In this document: positions 8,516 through 16,613 of the stretch, piece by piece | How the letters are laid out: each line of letters starts with the position of its first letter | Position numbering within the stretch: position 1 is the first letter of the stretch | Source: Agrococcus sp. Marseille-Q4369 | GTDB taxonomy: Bacteria; Actinomycetota; Actinomycetes; Actinomycetales; Microbacteriaceae | Assembly: GCF_018308945.1 (NCBI RefSeq) | Contig: NZ_CP070501.1 | Location: 620,001-684,000 of the forward strand | Direction of reading: 5' to 3' | DNA length: 64,000 bases | Translations under genes and position numbers: made by a program | Notes under the pieces: generated by a model | The model's database searches: none | What the model was told of the DNA's origin: nothing | The model's input: only the letters and a program-made list of their open reading frames with translations

Positions 8516-9174
8516 CTCGTCATCGCTGAAGTGGAAGCCCCCGCCACCACAGCGGCGCGGACTTCCTCCGAGAGTTGCTGCCACAGCACGCCGAAGCGCT
8601 TCGTCATGGTGTCGATCGACGGCATATGCCGGCGGAGCACATGAAACGTAGGGAGAGCTACAAACATCTGCGCGCTTGCGGAAGTGGATTCGCTGCGGAA
8701 GAACGTGCCTGCGACGAGCACTCGGTGCCCGAGCACGTTCAGCTGCCGCACCATCCAATGAGCGTGCTCCGCGTAACTCGCCGGTGCATACCCGATCTGG
8801 TGCCCGTTGAGGTAGATAGCGACCGCCGTCGAGTCGTACGGATTCCCGGGTTGCGGCACCAGTTCGGCATAGACCTGGTGCGGCTCTCCTGAGCCGAGGC
8901 TGCTCCATGTCTCCGCCCGCCGGAACTCCGTGCCGCGAACCGCCCTCCAGATCGCAGGAAGGTCGTCGAAAGGGCGCTTGTCGTGCGGAGCCACAGTCGC
9001 AGCTGCGCTATGGTCGACGACCACGAGCTGGCCCGCGGGGGCGACGTACTCCCCTGGGCCACTGACATATTGCGCGTCCATCGCGCGTTCCCATGCGCGC
9101 AGTTCAGCACCGCTCTTCAGACCAGCGAGCTCTTCGAACTGGAACTGCGATCTGGGCTTCTTCGGGTCTTTCAC
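8500..9174 (-). CDS. HIRAN-domain protein
   Basis: This is a 224-residue protein. Residues 98-135 carry a HIRAN-type motif: AELVPQPGNPYDSTAVAIYL followed by GHQIGYAP. HIRAN domains bind DNA ends or damaged DNA, usually fused to helicases or nucleases; here the domain stands in a small protein with no helicase. The N-terminal half and the last 80 residues are not recognised. The GTG start at 9174 has only a weak ribosome-binding site. It is the first gene of a pair with the triple-HTH protein and sits in the tRNA-Ala island, so a role in defence or element maintenance is a reasonable guess. Confidence 0.6.
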   Translation of the reverse strand: MKDPKKPRSQFQFEELAGLKSGAELRAWERAMDAQYVSGPGEYVAPAGQLVVVDHSAAATVAPHDKRPFDDLPAIWRAVRGTEFRRAETWSSLGSGEPHQVYAELVPQPGNPYDSTAVAIYLNGHQIGYAPASYAEHAHWMVRQLNVLGHRVLVAGTFFRSESTSASAQMFVALPTFHVLRRHMPSIDTMTKRFGVLWQQLSEEVRAAVVAGASTSAMTRCPQS

Positions 9175-10199
9175 GTGCTCAGGCTATGGCTTCCCGGTAC
9201 CGCGCTTGGGTCAGCGACTCCTGCGTCCCGGGCGACTACGACGCGCCGCCATTGGGATCCGTCCCTCGTGTGGGCCCGGTGTGCGGGCCGGCAGTCCGAC
9301 ATGGCGCTTACGTTCCGGCGCTATTCGTACGACGCGGGGGTCACTGTCTCCGCGCCTAGAGGGTCGAGCGCCAGCTCTCACGGGCCGTCATCGGTGCCCT
9401 CAGGGGGTAGCTGAAACCCCGGACTTGGCACGAGGCGGTGTGCGCTGAAGAGCCATGCTCGCTCGGTACAGCAGGATGCCCTCGAGCTCACCGTCCGCCT
9501 ACTCGATACGCAAGTCCAGGCTGTGCGCTTGCGGGAAGCCACGTGAGTGCGCCTGGGCTCGCTTATCGAGGAGATGACCGAGGCGCACGACGCACCCGAC
9601 CATCTGCATGATGTCCCGGTGGTAAGTCCGGTCCGCTTCACTCGCATCGTGACTCGGCCTTACGTAGCGGTAAGCCGGACTCGCATGGCATGCCCCCTGC
9701 ATGCCACGCTGCGCCGATAACGCTCGGAAATGGCCAATTCTGCCTCCCGCATCTACCCCCACGTACGCCTACGCGCTCGTTGCACTCTTGACCACACTCT
9801 TTACTCATCCCACATCAATCAGCGAAGGCCGAAAGTCATGCAAGTGTGTGAGAGCGCGCTGGCCTGGCAAGCACCGGTCGCCTGACTCACGGCACGTACG
9901 TTCCACATCCACGAAAGTAGTCCCCGGCCGCGCAAGCGCCTTTCGCATCTGCCGCATGACCTCGTAGACGTGGCATCGCGCACGATGGTTTCAGCACTTC
10001 ACTTCGATGCGTGGTCTCACGCTCGACATGGTTCAGGGCCGGTCGGTCGGGCTGCGTACGCCCGAGCGAGGCTTAGGTTGCTCGCTCTGGAGTAGCTCCA
10101 CCGCCCGCCAGCGAGCCTCCATTGCCGCAGCACGAGCCTCACGCGGCCTGGCCCGCGGGCCGCGTGCTGAAGAGGACGGGCGCGTCGGGCGTGCCATCG
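9175..10199. other. About 1 kb without a convincing gene
   Basis: Short open frames exist (for example 9499-9762 minus, 87 codons; 9701-9967 plus, 88 codons), but none shows consistent third-position GC or a recognisable motif. The stretch probably contains the promoter of the HIRAN operon and gene debris. One notable piece is a tRNA-Ala-like fragment at 9693-9714 (see findings). Confidence 0.5.
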
Positions 10200-12752
10200 T
10201 CAGGTCGTGATCGCGATGCCGCCGCGCACCTGCTGATGAACGGGCGTCCACAGGTCGACCTCGACCTCGGGGGACTCGATGCTGATGATCAGCGAGTAGT
10301 CGACGCCCTGCTCGCTCTGGTCGTCCTTCGCGCGGTTTTTCCACCAGCCGGCCACCGGATAAACGGCGATCGCTCCCTTACTCGCGAGGGCTGCGGCGCT
10401 CCCGGACCAGATGTCGGTGTGAAGGGAGCCTGCGGCTTGCTGCTGGTTGCTGCCGAAAAGCCACCCCGACTCGGTGTCGAGGGTGGGTGGCTTCTCACCG
10501 TCGATGCGGGCGCGAGTGTTGATGCGTTGACGGAACGACTCCACGCTGTCCTCGGGGCGACGTGTCGCGAACCGGAGTCCGTGTGAGGGGTAAATGTAAC
10601 GACCCGTCCAGCCGCGACTGGACGGGTTTGGCTCCACAAAGTAGGAGAGGGTGACCCGCATGCGGACTTGGGCAGCACCAAGTGCCTCGAGCTCCGCGAT
10701 CGGCCACGGCAACTCGTGCAGGTTCATCTCACGGGTCTTGCCGGCGTTGCTCATCCCCTGGCGTTCGTACGGGCGGATCGTCGCCTCCGCAACGAGCGTG
10801 AGCGCATCGGCGGCGCTGTAGAGCGCGCGACTCGCATCGGGTACCCCCATCCCATAGCGACGCAGGAGCGCGGTCAGCGCGGTCTTATTGGAGCCTGCGT
10901 CGAGGCGGGCCCGCATGGCGTCGGTCCACTCCGCGGAGTGCACCACGAGCGCGCGGATCGTCTCGGGGCGGAGGTCGGGGTAGGCGGCATAGATGTCGGC
11001 GGCGATCGCGGCGACGGAGGCGGTGGCGGCGGACGTGTCGCGTGTCGTAGTGAAGAAGCCGTCCCCCGGCGTGCGAAAACGCGTCGTCAGCAGCGCGAGA
11101 TTCTCCGGCGTGTCTGCCGTGGTCTTGTCGGGTGACGCGGCCACGTTGCCGCCGTCGGCGACCACGTCGGGCTTGAAGGGCCACTTCTTGCGATCGAACA
11201 GCACCGAGGTGCGGCTAACCGGGGAGAGCTCGCCGCGCGCGGCTATGGGCTGGTACCCGGCGAAGCTCGCGGGCGCGCCGGACATGTCGTCGTGTGCGGA
11301 GTAGGCCCCGACGGTGAGGGCGTTCCACGATTGGGCTGGATCCTCGACGGGTTCCAGGTCGCTGCGCTCAAGATGATCGTCCGTGACAGCGATATCGCGG
11401 ATGTTGCCGGCTGAGACGACGAACAGCCGGGGCCGCCGTGGCTCGTCTCGGTCGAGATAGGTGAACTTGGGGTCGGTGTCGTCGATCGCGCGGCCGAACG
11501 CCAGCGCATCGATCGACGCTGACCAAGAGGTCGGCTTCCCCGCTTCGCGCGCCGCCGTAGCATCACCGTCGGCTCGCGGCGTCGGGTGCCGCGCGGTGAT
11601 CGCGAGCATGAAAACCCGTGGTCGGTCCACGGCTTGGATCTCCGGCTGGTCGACCGCGCGGGCCGTGACAGCGCCATAGAGGTCTCGGTCGTTGTCTCCA
11701 CGGTCTGGAAGAAACTTCACCGACTCTAGGCGATGGCGGAGGTCGATCACATCTGAACTCAGCACAGCGGCGTGGAGGTCGCCATAGAGCGCCAGCCCGG
11801 CCATCTCGGTGCCGTGACGGTTCACGGGCGGGAGCTGCCACAGCGGGTCTGCGACATGCAGATCCGGAGCGGCTATCGAATCGGCCAGTAGCGGATGCTC
11901 GTCTTGGACGCCCGTGTCCAGAATGCAAACGACGGGCGCACCGGGCGCTGCTGGGCGCAGACGCTGACGGAGCTCGTCGATCCAGTCGGCCTGTTCGGAG
12001 GCGGGCAGCTCACTGAGGAAGTTCGCGACGTCGTGGGGCTGCCGAAGCTCGGCGATGTCATCCAGCGAACGGAAGGCCTCGGCGAGCTGGTCCGCCGTCG
12101 CGTGAAGCAGCACGACAGTCCTGTCGCCGAAGCCCAAATAGTGATCGCTCGTTCGTAGTCCGTGGGCCTTCGCGAAGGCGGTGAAACGCTGCAGTTCGTG
12201 GCCATCGCGGTTACGCAACCAAACCTCCCACCATCGCGCTTGCAAAGGATCGGCAGGGTACGCGTCGTCCGCGTCCGTCCAGAGCTCGCGGACCGTCGCG
12301 CGCCGGATGGCCTGGATGCCCTCCACCAGAGTCGCGTTGCGCGCCTTGTCGTCCTGCGCGGTCTCCACGTACTGCGTGAGGCGCTTGAGGAAATACTCCT
12401 TCTTCCCGTCCGGGATGTAGACAGTCGCGATCTGGACTGCGCCATCGGCGGAGTCGTCCTCCCGCACCGCGACGAGCTCAGGTTGCTCACCGGCCCGCTG
12501 CACATCCAAACTCTCCAACGCGAGTTCGAGGCCCGGAAAGGAGACAAATGCGAGATATGTGCCTTCGACCGCCTGTGCATCCGGTGCAGCCGTCACCGCG
12601 TTCTCGTATTGCTGGACGAGCGCCGCGCCGTGGCGACGGCGATCTCCCGAGAAGCCCGGCTCGTCGCTGCCGCCGCCACCGGTGGGGGTGGTGAAGGGCT
12701 CGGAGTCTGGCCGAGTAGGCACGACGATGTGCGGACGGTCACGTTCAGCCAT
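10200..12752 (-). CDS. ietS: S8 subtilisin-like serine protease, IetS-like
   Basis: This 850-residue subtilase has a complete catalytic set: Asp279 in CILDTGV, His313 in NRHGTEMAG, oxyanion Asn450 in VVSAGN, and Ser574 in RDTSAATAS, where the usual GTS is DTS. There is no signal peptide, so it acts in the cytoplasm. The N-terminal 260 residues and C-terminal 250 residues are family-specific. The ATG lies 2 bases after the AAA+ ATPase stop, giving a tight operon. An AAA+ ATPase next to a large intracellular subtilase is the layout of the IetAS anti-phage system. I infer that the ATPase senses or unfolds targets and the protease cuts them. The symbol reflects that similarity, not a proven orthology. 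Confidence 0.72.
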   Translation of the reverse strand: MAERDRPHIVVPTRPDSEPFTTPTGGGGSDEPGFSGDRRRHGAALVQQYENAVTAAPDAQAVEGTYLAFVSFPGLELALESLDVQRAGEQPELVAVREDDSADGAVQIATVYIPDGKKEYFLKRLTQYVETAQDDKARNATLVEGIQAIRRATVRELWTDADDAYPADPLQARWWEVWLRNRDGHELQRFTAFAKAHGLRTSDHYLGFGDRTVVLLHATADQLAEAFRSLDDIAELRQPHDVANFLSELPASEQADWIDELRQRLRPAAPGAPVVCILDTGVQDEHPLLADSIAAPDLHVADPLWQLPPVNRHGTEMAGLALYGDLHAAVLSSDVIDLRHRLESVKFLPDRGDNDRDLYGAVTARAVDQPEIQAVDRPRVFMLAITARHPTPRADGDATAAREAGKPTSWSASIDALAFGRAIDDTDPKFTYLDRDEPRRPRLFVVSAGNIRDIAVTDDHLERSDLEPVEDPAQSWNALTVGAYSAHDDMSGAPASFAGYQPIAARGELSPVSRTSVLFDRKKWPFKPDVVADGGNVAASPDKTTADTPENLALLTTRFRTPGDGFFTTTRDTSAATASVAAIAADIYAAYPDLRPETIRALVVHSAEWTDAMRARLDAGSNKTALTALLRRYGMGVPDASRALYSAADALTLVAEATIRPYERQGMSNAGKTREMNLHELPWPIAELEALGAAQVRMRVTLSYFVEPNPSSRGWTGRYIYPSHGLRFATRRPEDSVESFRQRINTRARIDGEKPPTLDTESGWLFGSNQQQAAGSLHTDIWSGSAAALASKGAIAVYPVAGWWKNRAKDDQSEQGVDYSLIISIESPEVEVDLWTPVHQQVRGGIAITT

Positions 12753-12754
12753 CC

Positions 12755-13753
12755 CTACGCGCTCCGGTCACCGAGGCCAGTCGACCGGGGCCGCTCCTCG
12801 AGGGCCGAGACCATGTCGCCCGTGAGGACCCGCATCCTGCCCGCAAGGACGCTGCGCTTCGCCGCGTTCTCCGCGCCCGTCGCGATCTCGGCATGGCTGA
12901 GTCCGCGGGCGGCCTCAAGTACGCGTGGCCAGCTGAGGTTGCTGATGTTGAACGTCGCGAGCCGGTTCCTGATGACCGCCTGGGCGCTGACGTCGTCGGG
13001 AAGCGTGAAGCTCATTACAGTGTCGAACCGTCGATACAGCGCATTATCCAGCAGCTGCGGATGGTTCGTTGCAGCGACGATCACGCTCTCCGAGGTGTCC
13101 TCTTCGAGGAACTGCAGGAACGAGTTCAGCACCCGACGTATCTCACCCACATCGTTAGCGGCGGCGCGGTCGCCAGCGAGGGCGTCCACCTCGTCGAACA
13201 GGTACACCCCACGGGTCTCGACTAGCGCGTCGAAGATCAGCCGCAGCTTCGCCGCCGTCTCCCCCATGAACTTCGTGATGACCGTATCCAGGCGGATCGC
13301 GAACAGCGGAAGGCCGAGCTCGGCCGCGAGTACGCGAGCCGTGGAGGTCTTCCCGGTGCCGGGGGGGCCTAAGAGCAGCAGCCGCCGCGCCGGACTGAGT
13401 CCATGCCGCGCAAGGGTGTCCCGCTGACGCTGCTCGAGCAGGACATGCCGCAGGCGCTCTCCGAGATCATCCGAAAGGACGAGATCGCCCAGTCTCGCGT
13501 CGGGATAGCTGACCGTGAGCAGCGAGCTCAGCTCGCCGCGAGGCTGCGTTACGGGGACCACCGATGCCACGCGTGAGGACACGGTGCCGCGCTGACGAAG
13601 ATCCTCGACGAGGTCGCGGAGGTCCTGCGCGAACTTGGACTGACCTGACCGTGCTGCCTTCGCCGCGACCTGCATAGCGACCGCGTAAAACTGTGGGTCG
13701 TCGCCGTCGGCGTGACTCTTTACGAGAGCTCTGAGCTGATCGTTGGTTGCCAC
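12755..13753 (-). CDS. ietA: AAA+ ATPase, IetA-like
   Basis: This 332-residue AAA+ ATPase has Walker A GPPGTGKT at 129-136, Walker B VYLFDEVD at 183-190, sensor-1 in AATN at 227-230, and an arginine-finger pair at 241-242 (YRRFD). The N-terminal 90 residues form a helical family-specific domain. I place the start at GTG 13753, preceded by AAGGAGGT; the open frame extends to 13876 but lacks a comparable site. It is followed 2 bases later by the subtilase gene. AAA+ ATPases of this type act as hexameric unfoldases or switches. With its partner it matches the IetAS defence architecture. The pair sits in an island, as expected for defence genes. Confidence 0.75.
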   Translation of the reverse strand: MATNDQLRALVKSHADGDDPQFYAVAMQVAAKAARSGQSKFAQDLRDLVEDLRQRGTVSSRVASVVPVTQPRGELSSLLTVSYPDARLGDLVLSDDLGERLRHVLLEQRQRDTLARHGLSPARRLLLLGPPGTGKTSTARVLAAELGLPLFAIRLDTVITKFMGETAAKLRLIFDALVETRGVYLFDEVDALAGDRAAANDVGEIRRVLNSFLQFLEEDTSESVIVAATNHPQLLDNALYRRFDTVMSFTLPDDVSAQAVIRNRLATFNISNLSWPRVLEAARGLSHAEIATGAENAAKRSVLAGRMRVLTGDMVSALEERPRSTGLGDRSA

Positions 13754-14126
13754 CGCCTGACCTCCTTGCGCGACGAGTACGGTCCTGACTGGGTCTGGCA
13801 GGCTGAAACCCGAGTGTAGCGATGAGCCCGGTGCCAGTCCGGACACCACGCCCCGGCCTGCGGCGACATCGCCCACTCACATGGACCGTGTCCACTCGCG
13901 CCGCACCATCCCGATGGAGAGCGTTGGATCCAAAGACGAACACCTCGTTTTCGCCCAGCTCATCGATTCACACGGACGCCCCTTTCGCCAACTCGACCAG
14001 TCCACACCAGGCAGACCCAAGCGCATCTTTCGTTGGCCGAGGCACGAGGCTCGCGAGCCGCACGGAACGAAGCGTTGATCCTCTTGCATAAGTCCGTCTT
14101 CACCCCAGCGAGCGCTCACCACATGG
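13754..14126. other. Gap upstream of the ATPase gene, with one gene fragment
   Basis: This holds the presumed promoter of the ATPase-protease operon. On the minus strand at about 13899-13969 a short open stretch reads NEVFVFGSNALHRDGAA. It resembles the opening of phage-linked proteins that begin ENEVFVFGSN. It has a stop directly upstream and loses similarity afterwards, so it looks like a remnant. Nothing else is evident. Confidence 0.35.
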
Positions 14127-14142
14127 TGAACCGTCCCCGGTT
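14127..14142 (+). repeat. Left terminal inverted repeat of the IS3 element
   Basis: This is TGAACCGTCCCCGGTT. It is perfectly complementary to 15451-15466 and marks the left end of the IS. Confidence 0.85.
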
Positions 14143-14183
14143 TGATGCCGGTTCCTTTCGAGTCTGGAAGGAAGATAGTCATC

Positions 14184-14495
14184 ATGCCGAAGCAGATCCC
14201 GGAGGAGACGAAGCAGCGAGCGGTCCGGCTCGTGCTCGACCATCTCGATGAGTACCCGAACCTGACGACCGCGTGCGAGACGGTCTCGAAACGGCTCGGC
14301 TTCGGTGCCGAGTCGCTGCGCCGCTGGGTGCGGCAGGCGCAGGTCGACGCCGGCGACCGGCACGGTGCCTCGACGAGCGAGTCGGAGCGGGTGCGGCGGC
14401 TGGAGCGGGAGAACCGTGAGCTGCGCGAGGCGAACGCGATCCTGCGGGACGCGGCGGTTTTCTTCGCCGGGGAACTCGACCCCCGACGCCGCTGA
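14184..14495 (+). CDS. IS3-family transposase OrfA
   Basis: This 103-residue DNA-binding subunit has a helix-turn-helix (TTACETVSKRLGFGAESLRRW) followed by a leucine-zipper-like helix (SERVRRLERENRELREAN), the standard IS3 OrfA layout. The ATG at 14184 has a GGAAGGAAG stretch upstream. Near the end, GTT TTC (14457-14462) allows a -1 slip to TTT CTT and fusion with OrfB, which has no start of its own in the expected place. The C-terminal FFAGELDPRRR is a usual OrfA ending. Confidence 0.85.
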   Translation: MPKQIPEETKQRAVRLVLDHLDEYPNLTTACETVSKRLGFGAESLRRWVRQAQVDAGDRHGASTSESERVRRLERENRELREANAILRDAAVFFAGELDPRRR

Positions 14496-15439
14496 TCGTC
14501 GGCTTCATCGACGGTCAGCGAGCCAAGGGCCGCGCGGTCGAGTCGATCTGCCAGGTCCTGCGTCAGCAGGGCGTGCGGGTCGCCGCGCGGACCTACCGGG
14601 CGTGGAAGCGCGCCGAGCCCAGCAGCCGAGACCTCGCCGACGCGGTCGTGATCGACGCGCTCCTGGCGACCGTGGGCACGCCGGAGGGCATGTACGGGCG
14701 GCGGAAGATGACGGCGCATCTGCGCCGGCAAGGCCACGACGTGTCCCAGCGGCGCGTGGACCGGCACATGCGGGATCTCGGCCTCAACGGCCGGGTCCGC
14801 GGACGCGGCGTGCGCACGACCGTCCCGGATCGGAACGCCGAGCGCGCGCCGGATCTGCTCGAGCGCGACTTCACCGCGCCGGCCCCCAACCAGCGCTGGG
14901 TGGCGGACTTCACCTACGTGCGCACCTGGGCCGGGTTCGTGTACGTGTCGTTCGTGATCGACTGCTTCTCGCGCGCGATCGTCGGCTGGCAGGCCGCGAC
15001 CACGAAGACGACGCCGTTGGTGACCACCGCGCTGCGCATGGGCCTGTGGCGACGCGACCGGACCGGACGTGCGGCCGGCGACGGCTTGATCCATCACAGC
15101 GATGCCGGGTCCCAATTCACGTCCGTGAGCTTCGCCGAGACGCTCGCGCTCGAGGGCATCGCCGCCTCGATCGGGTCGATCGGCGACGCCTACGACAACG
15201 CGCTGGCCGAGTCGACGATCGGGCTGTTCAAGACCGAGGCGATCCGCGACGACTCGCCGTTCCGGACCGGGCCGCTCAAGCAGCTCGAGGACGTCGAATG
15301 GGTCACCGCCGAATGGGTCGACTGGTACAACGCCAGACGCCTGCACTCGACCCTCGGCGACGTCCCGCCCGAGGAGTTCGAGACCGCGTACTACGCTCAC
15401 CTCGAAACGCCATCCCACCCGGTGCTGGCACCCGCATAG
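14459..15439 (+). CDS. IS3-family transposase OrfB, DDE integrase, via -1 frameshift
   Basis: The catalytic part of the transposase is read in the -1 frame relative to OrfA. An HTH_21-like segment (GMYGRRKMTAHLRR) is followed by the rve/DDE core: first Asp in RWVADFTYV, second Asp in HHSDAGSQF, and Glu in DNALAESTIGLFKTE. All three acidic residues are present, so the element may still be active. GTG at 14573 is the first conventional start, but it would remove the N-terminus that aligns with other OrfB proteins. I therefore favour synthesis as an OrfAB fusion. The coordinates mark the frame after the slip, not a start codon. Confidence 0.8.
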   Translation, partial: FLRRGTRPPTPLIVGFIDGQRAKGRAVESICQVLRQQGVRVAARTYRAWKRAEPSSRDLADAVVIDALLATVGTPEGMYGRRKMTAHLRRQGHDVSQRRVDRHMRDLGLNGRVRGRGVRTTVPDRNAERAPDLLERDFTAPAPNQRWVADFTYVRTWAGFVYVSFVIDCFSRAIVGWQAATTKTTPLVTTALRMGLWRRDRTGRAAGDGLIHHSDAGSQFTSVSFAETLALEGIAASIGSIGDAYDNALAESTIGLFKTEAIRDDSPFRTGPLKQLEDVEWVTAEWVDWYNARRLHSTLGDVPPEEFETAYYAHLETPSHPVLAPA

Positions 15440-15450
15440 GAGCGGCAGAG

Positions 15451-15466
15451 AACCGGGGACGGTTCA
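15451..15466 (-). repeat. Right terminal inverted repeat of the IS3 element
   Basis: This is AACCGGGGACGGTTCA, the complement of the left repeat. On the minus strand it contributes the TGA that ends the interrupted integrase. Confidence 0.85.
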
Positions 15467-16195
15467 GAGCGTTGGCATGGCGTCGTCGAGGTGCAGGTCG
15501 CAGTGGCGCAGTGCGAGCAGCTCTCCGATCCGGAGCCCCACGGCGAGCAGGACGTCGAGCATGTCCGCGACTCGTGGGTCGGGTTTGGGGCCGGGCTTGT
15601 CGCGCTTGCTGAGCCATTCGCGGTACGCCCCGCTCAGGATCGCTGCTTGTTCCGGGGCCAGCGTGTAGATCTCCGGCTTCGGGAGCCTAGGAGCCGCGAA
15701 TGCTGCGAGCGGATTCGTCTTGCGCGCGTCGATCCGCACGGCATCGGCGAGCATCGCCTTCAGGGTCCTGTGCACTCGTCGGGCCAGCGGCGCGTCGCGC
15801 TTCGCGAGTGTCCGGATGATGGTCTCGCACCGGGCGATCGTCAGTTCACTCAGCCGCAACTGGCCGAAGTGCTCGACGACATGCTTGGCGTCGGTGGTGT
15901 AGTTCTCGAGCGTGCCGGCGGCGAGGGGGCCGAGTGAGCGCTTGCGGTCGAGCCACCAGAGCGCCAGTTCGTCGACGGTGGAGTGGTCGGAGACATAGGC
16001 GTCCTCCCGCGTGAGGAACGCCGTCCGAGCGCGCAGCGCCGCCTCTGCCGCTTCCGGCGTATCCCCGATCGCGCTCGGCCGGCGGTCGCGGCCGTCCAGC
16101 TCGCGGAAGTGCCCGCGCGCCTGGTAGCGACCGCCCGGCAACGGCGTGATGCTGACGACGCCCCAGGTGCCCGGCTCGAGTCGTGGCCTAGGCAC
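15464..16195 (-). pseudogene. int: Tyrosine recombinase (integrase), truncated by IS3
   Basis: The 243-residue remnant contains an arm-binding N-terminus (GGRYQARGHFRE), the SAM-like core-binding domain (TVDELALWWLDRKRS, LRLSELT) and the first catalytic Arg (R222 in VGLRIGELLAL). The frame ends in a TGA made by the IS right repeat. The HxxR, second His/Trp and Tyr nucleophile are missing, and I find no matching C-terminus on the other side of the IS. The GTG start at 16195 overlaps the excisionase stop. It originally catalysed insertion of the island into tRNA-Ala; it should now be inactive. Confidence 0.8.
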
Positions 16196-16424
16196 GGTTC
16201 GCCTCGATCCACGCGACCACGTCACCGGCGTAGTACCGCACGTGCCTGCCCAACCGGACAAAGCGGGGACCCGTGCCGCGCTGCCGGTGGTGTTGGAGCG
16301 TCTTGACGCTGATGTGGAGGGCAGCAGCCACGTCGCGTTCGCGTAGGAGGACGCCCGGCGAGAGCTGGAGCAAGTCGATCGGCACGAGGTGGACTCCGGT
16401 GGGAGCGGATGGGGCGCTGGTCAC
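16188..16424 (-). CDS. Excisionase / helix-turn-helix domain protein
   Basis: This 78-residue protein has a MerR/Xis-type winged helix: VLLRERDVAAALHISVKTLQ, then GPRFVRLGRHVRYYAGDVVAWIEA, the usual ending of actinobacterial excisionase-like proteins. It lies directly upstream of the integrase with an 8-base overlap and 190 bases from tRNA-Ala. Its likely job is to set recombination direction and perhaps autoregulate the operon. The GTG at 16424 is the longest start; a shorter start would not affect the domain. Confidence 0.75.
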   Translation of the reverse strand: MTSAPSAPTGVHLVPIDLLQLSPGVLLRERDVAAALHISVKTLQHHRQRGTGPRFVRLGRHVRYYAGDVVAWIEANRA

Positions 16425-16586
16425 GCTAACTGCATAGACGGCGCTCGGCGGGCCACTCCGGCGAAGTCGAGGAGCTACCGGTACTGGAGGGGCGTGGCCG
16501 GGACGTACCGGGACATCAGCGCGGGACCCGCGAAACCTGCCGTGAATCCTGACTTCAGGACGGCACCCGAGCAGGTGCTCTCAGGG

Positions 16587-16610
16587 AAAAACCCCCGGTC
16601 AGACGGGGGT
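16587..16610 (-). terminator. Terminator of tRNA-Ala
   Basis: On the minus strand ACCCCCG-TCTGAC-CGGGGGT is followed by TTTT. It lies directly downstream of the tRNA 3' end and is a textbook intrinsic terminator. It would have been supplied by the integrated island. Confidence 0.75.
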
Positions 16611-16613
16611 TGT

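Larger units (their letters stand above)
14127..15466 (+). mobile_element. IS3-family insertion sequence
   Basis: The element is 1340 bp with 16-bp perfect terminal inverted repeats: TGAACCGTCCCCGGTT at the left and its complement at 15451-15466. It encodes orfA and orfB in the -1 frameshift arrangement of IS3 elements. It lies inside the integrase gene of the island; the right inverted repeat supplies the integrase stop codon. Flanking trinucleotides (TGG left, GAG right) do not match, so no target duplication is seen. This suggests deletion or recombination after insertion. Confidence 0.85.

Noticed and set aside
7760-8908. 382-codon version of the triple-HTH gene
   Set aside because: The upstream 130 codons are antisense-like overlap within the HIRAN gene and Arg/Ala/Pro-rich. 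ATG 8515 gives a normal 16-base overlap.
9499-9762. 87-codon minus-strand gene
   Set aside because: The end HRDIMQMVGCVVRLGHLL looks protein-like, but there is no good start, ribosome-binding site or consistent third-position GC.
12755-13876. Longer ATPase starting at 13876
   Set aside because: The extra 41 codons have no ribosome-binding site and no family match, while GTG 13753 follows AAGGAGGT.
13877-15418. 513-codon open frame on the minus strand
   Set aside because: It is antisense to the IS3 transposase genes, has no motif, and is explained by high GC and codon structure of the opposite strand.
14121-15472. Target site duplication of the IS3 element
   Set aside because: Flanking 3- and 4-base strings differ (TGG versus GAG), so no duplication can be claimed.
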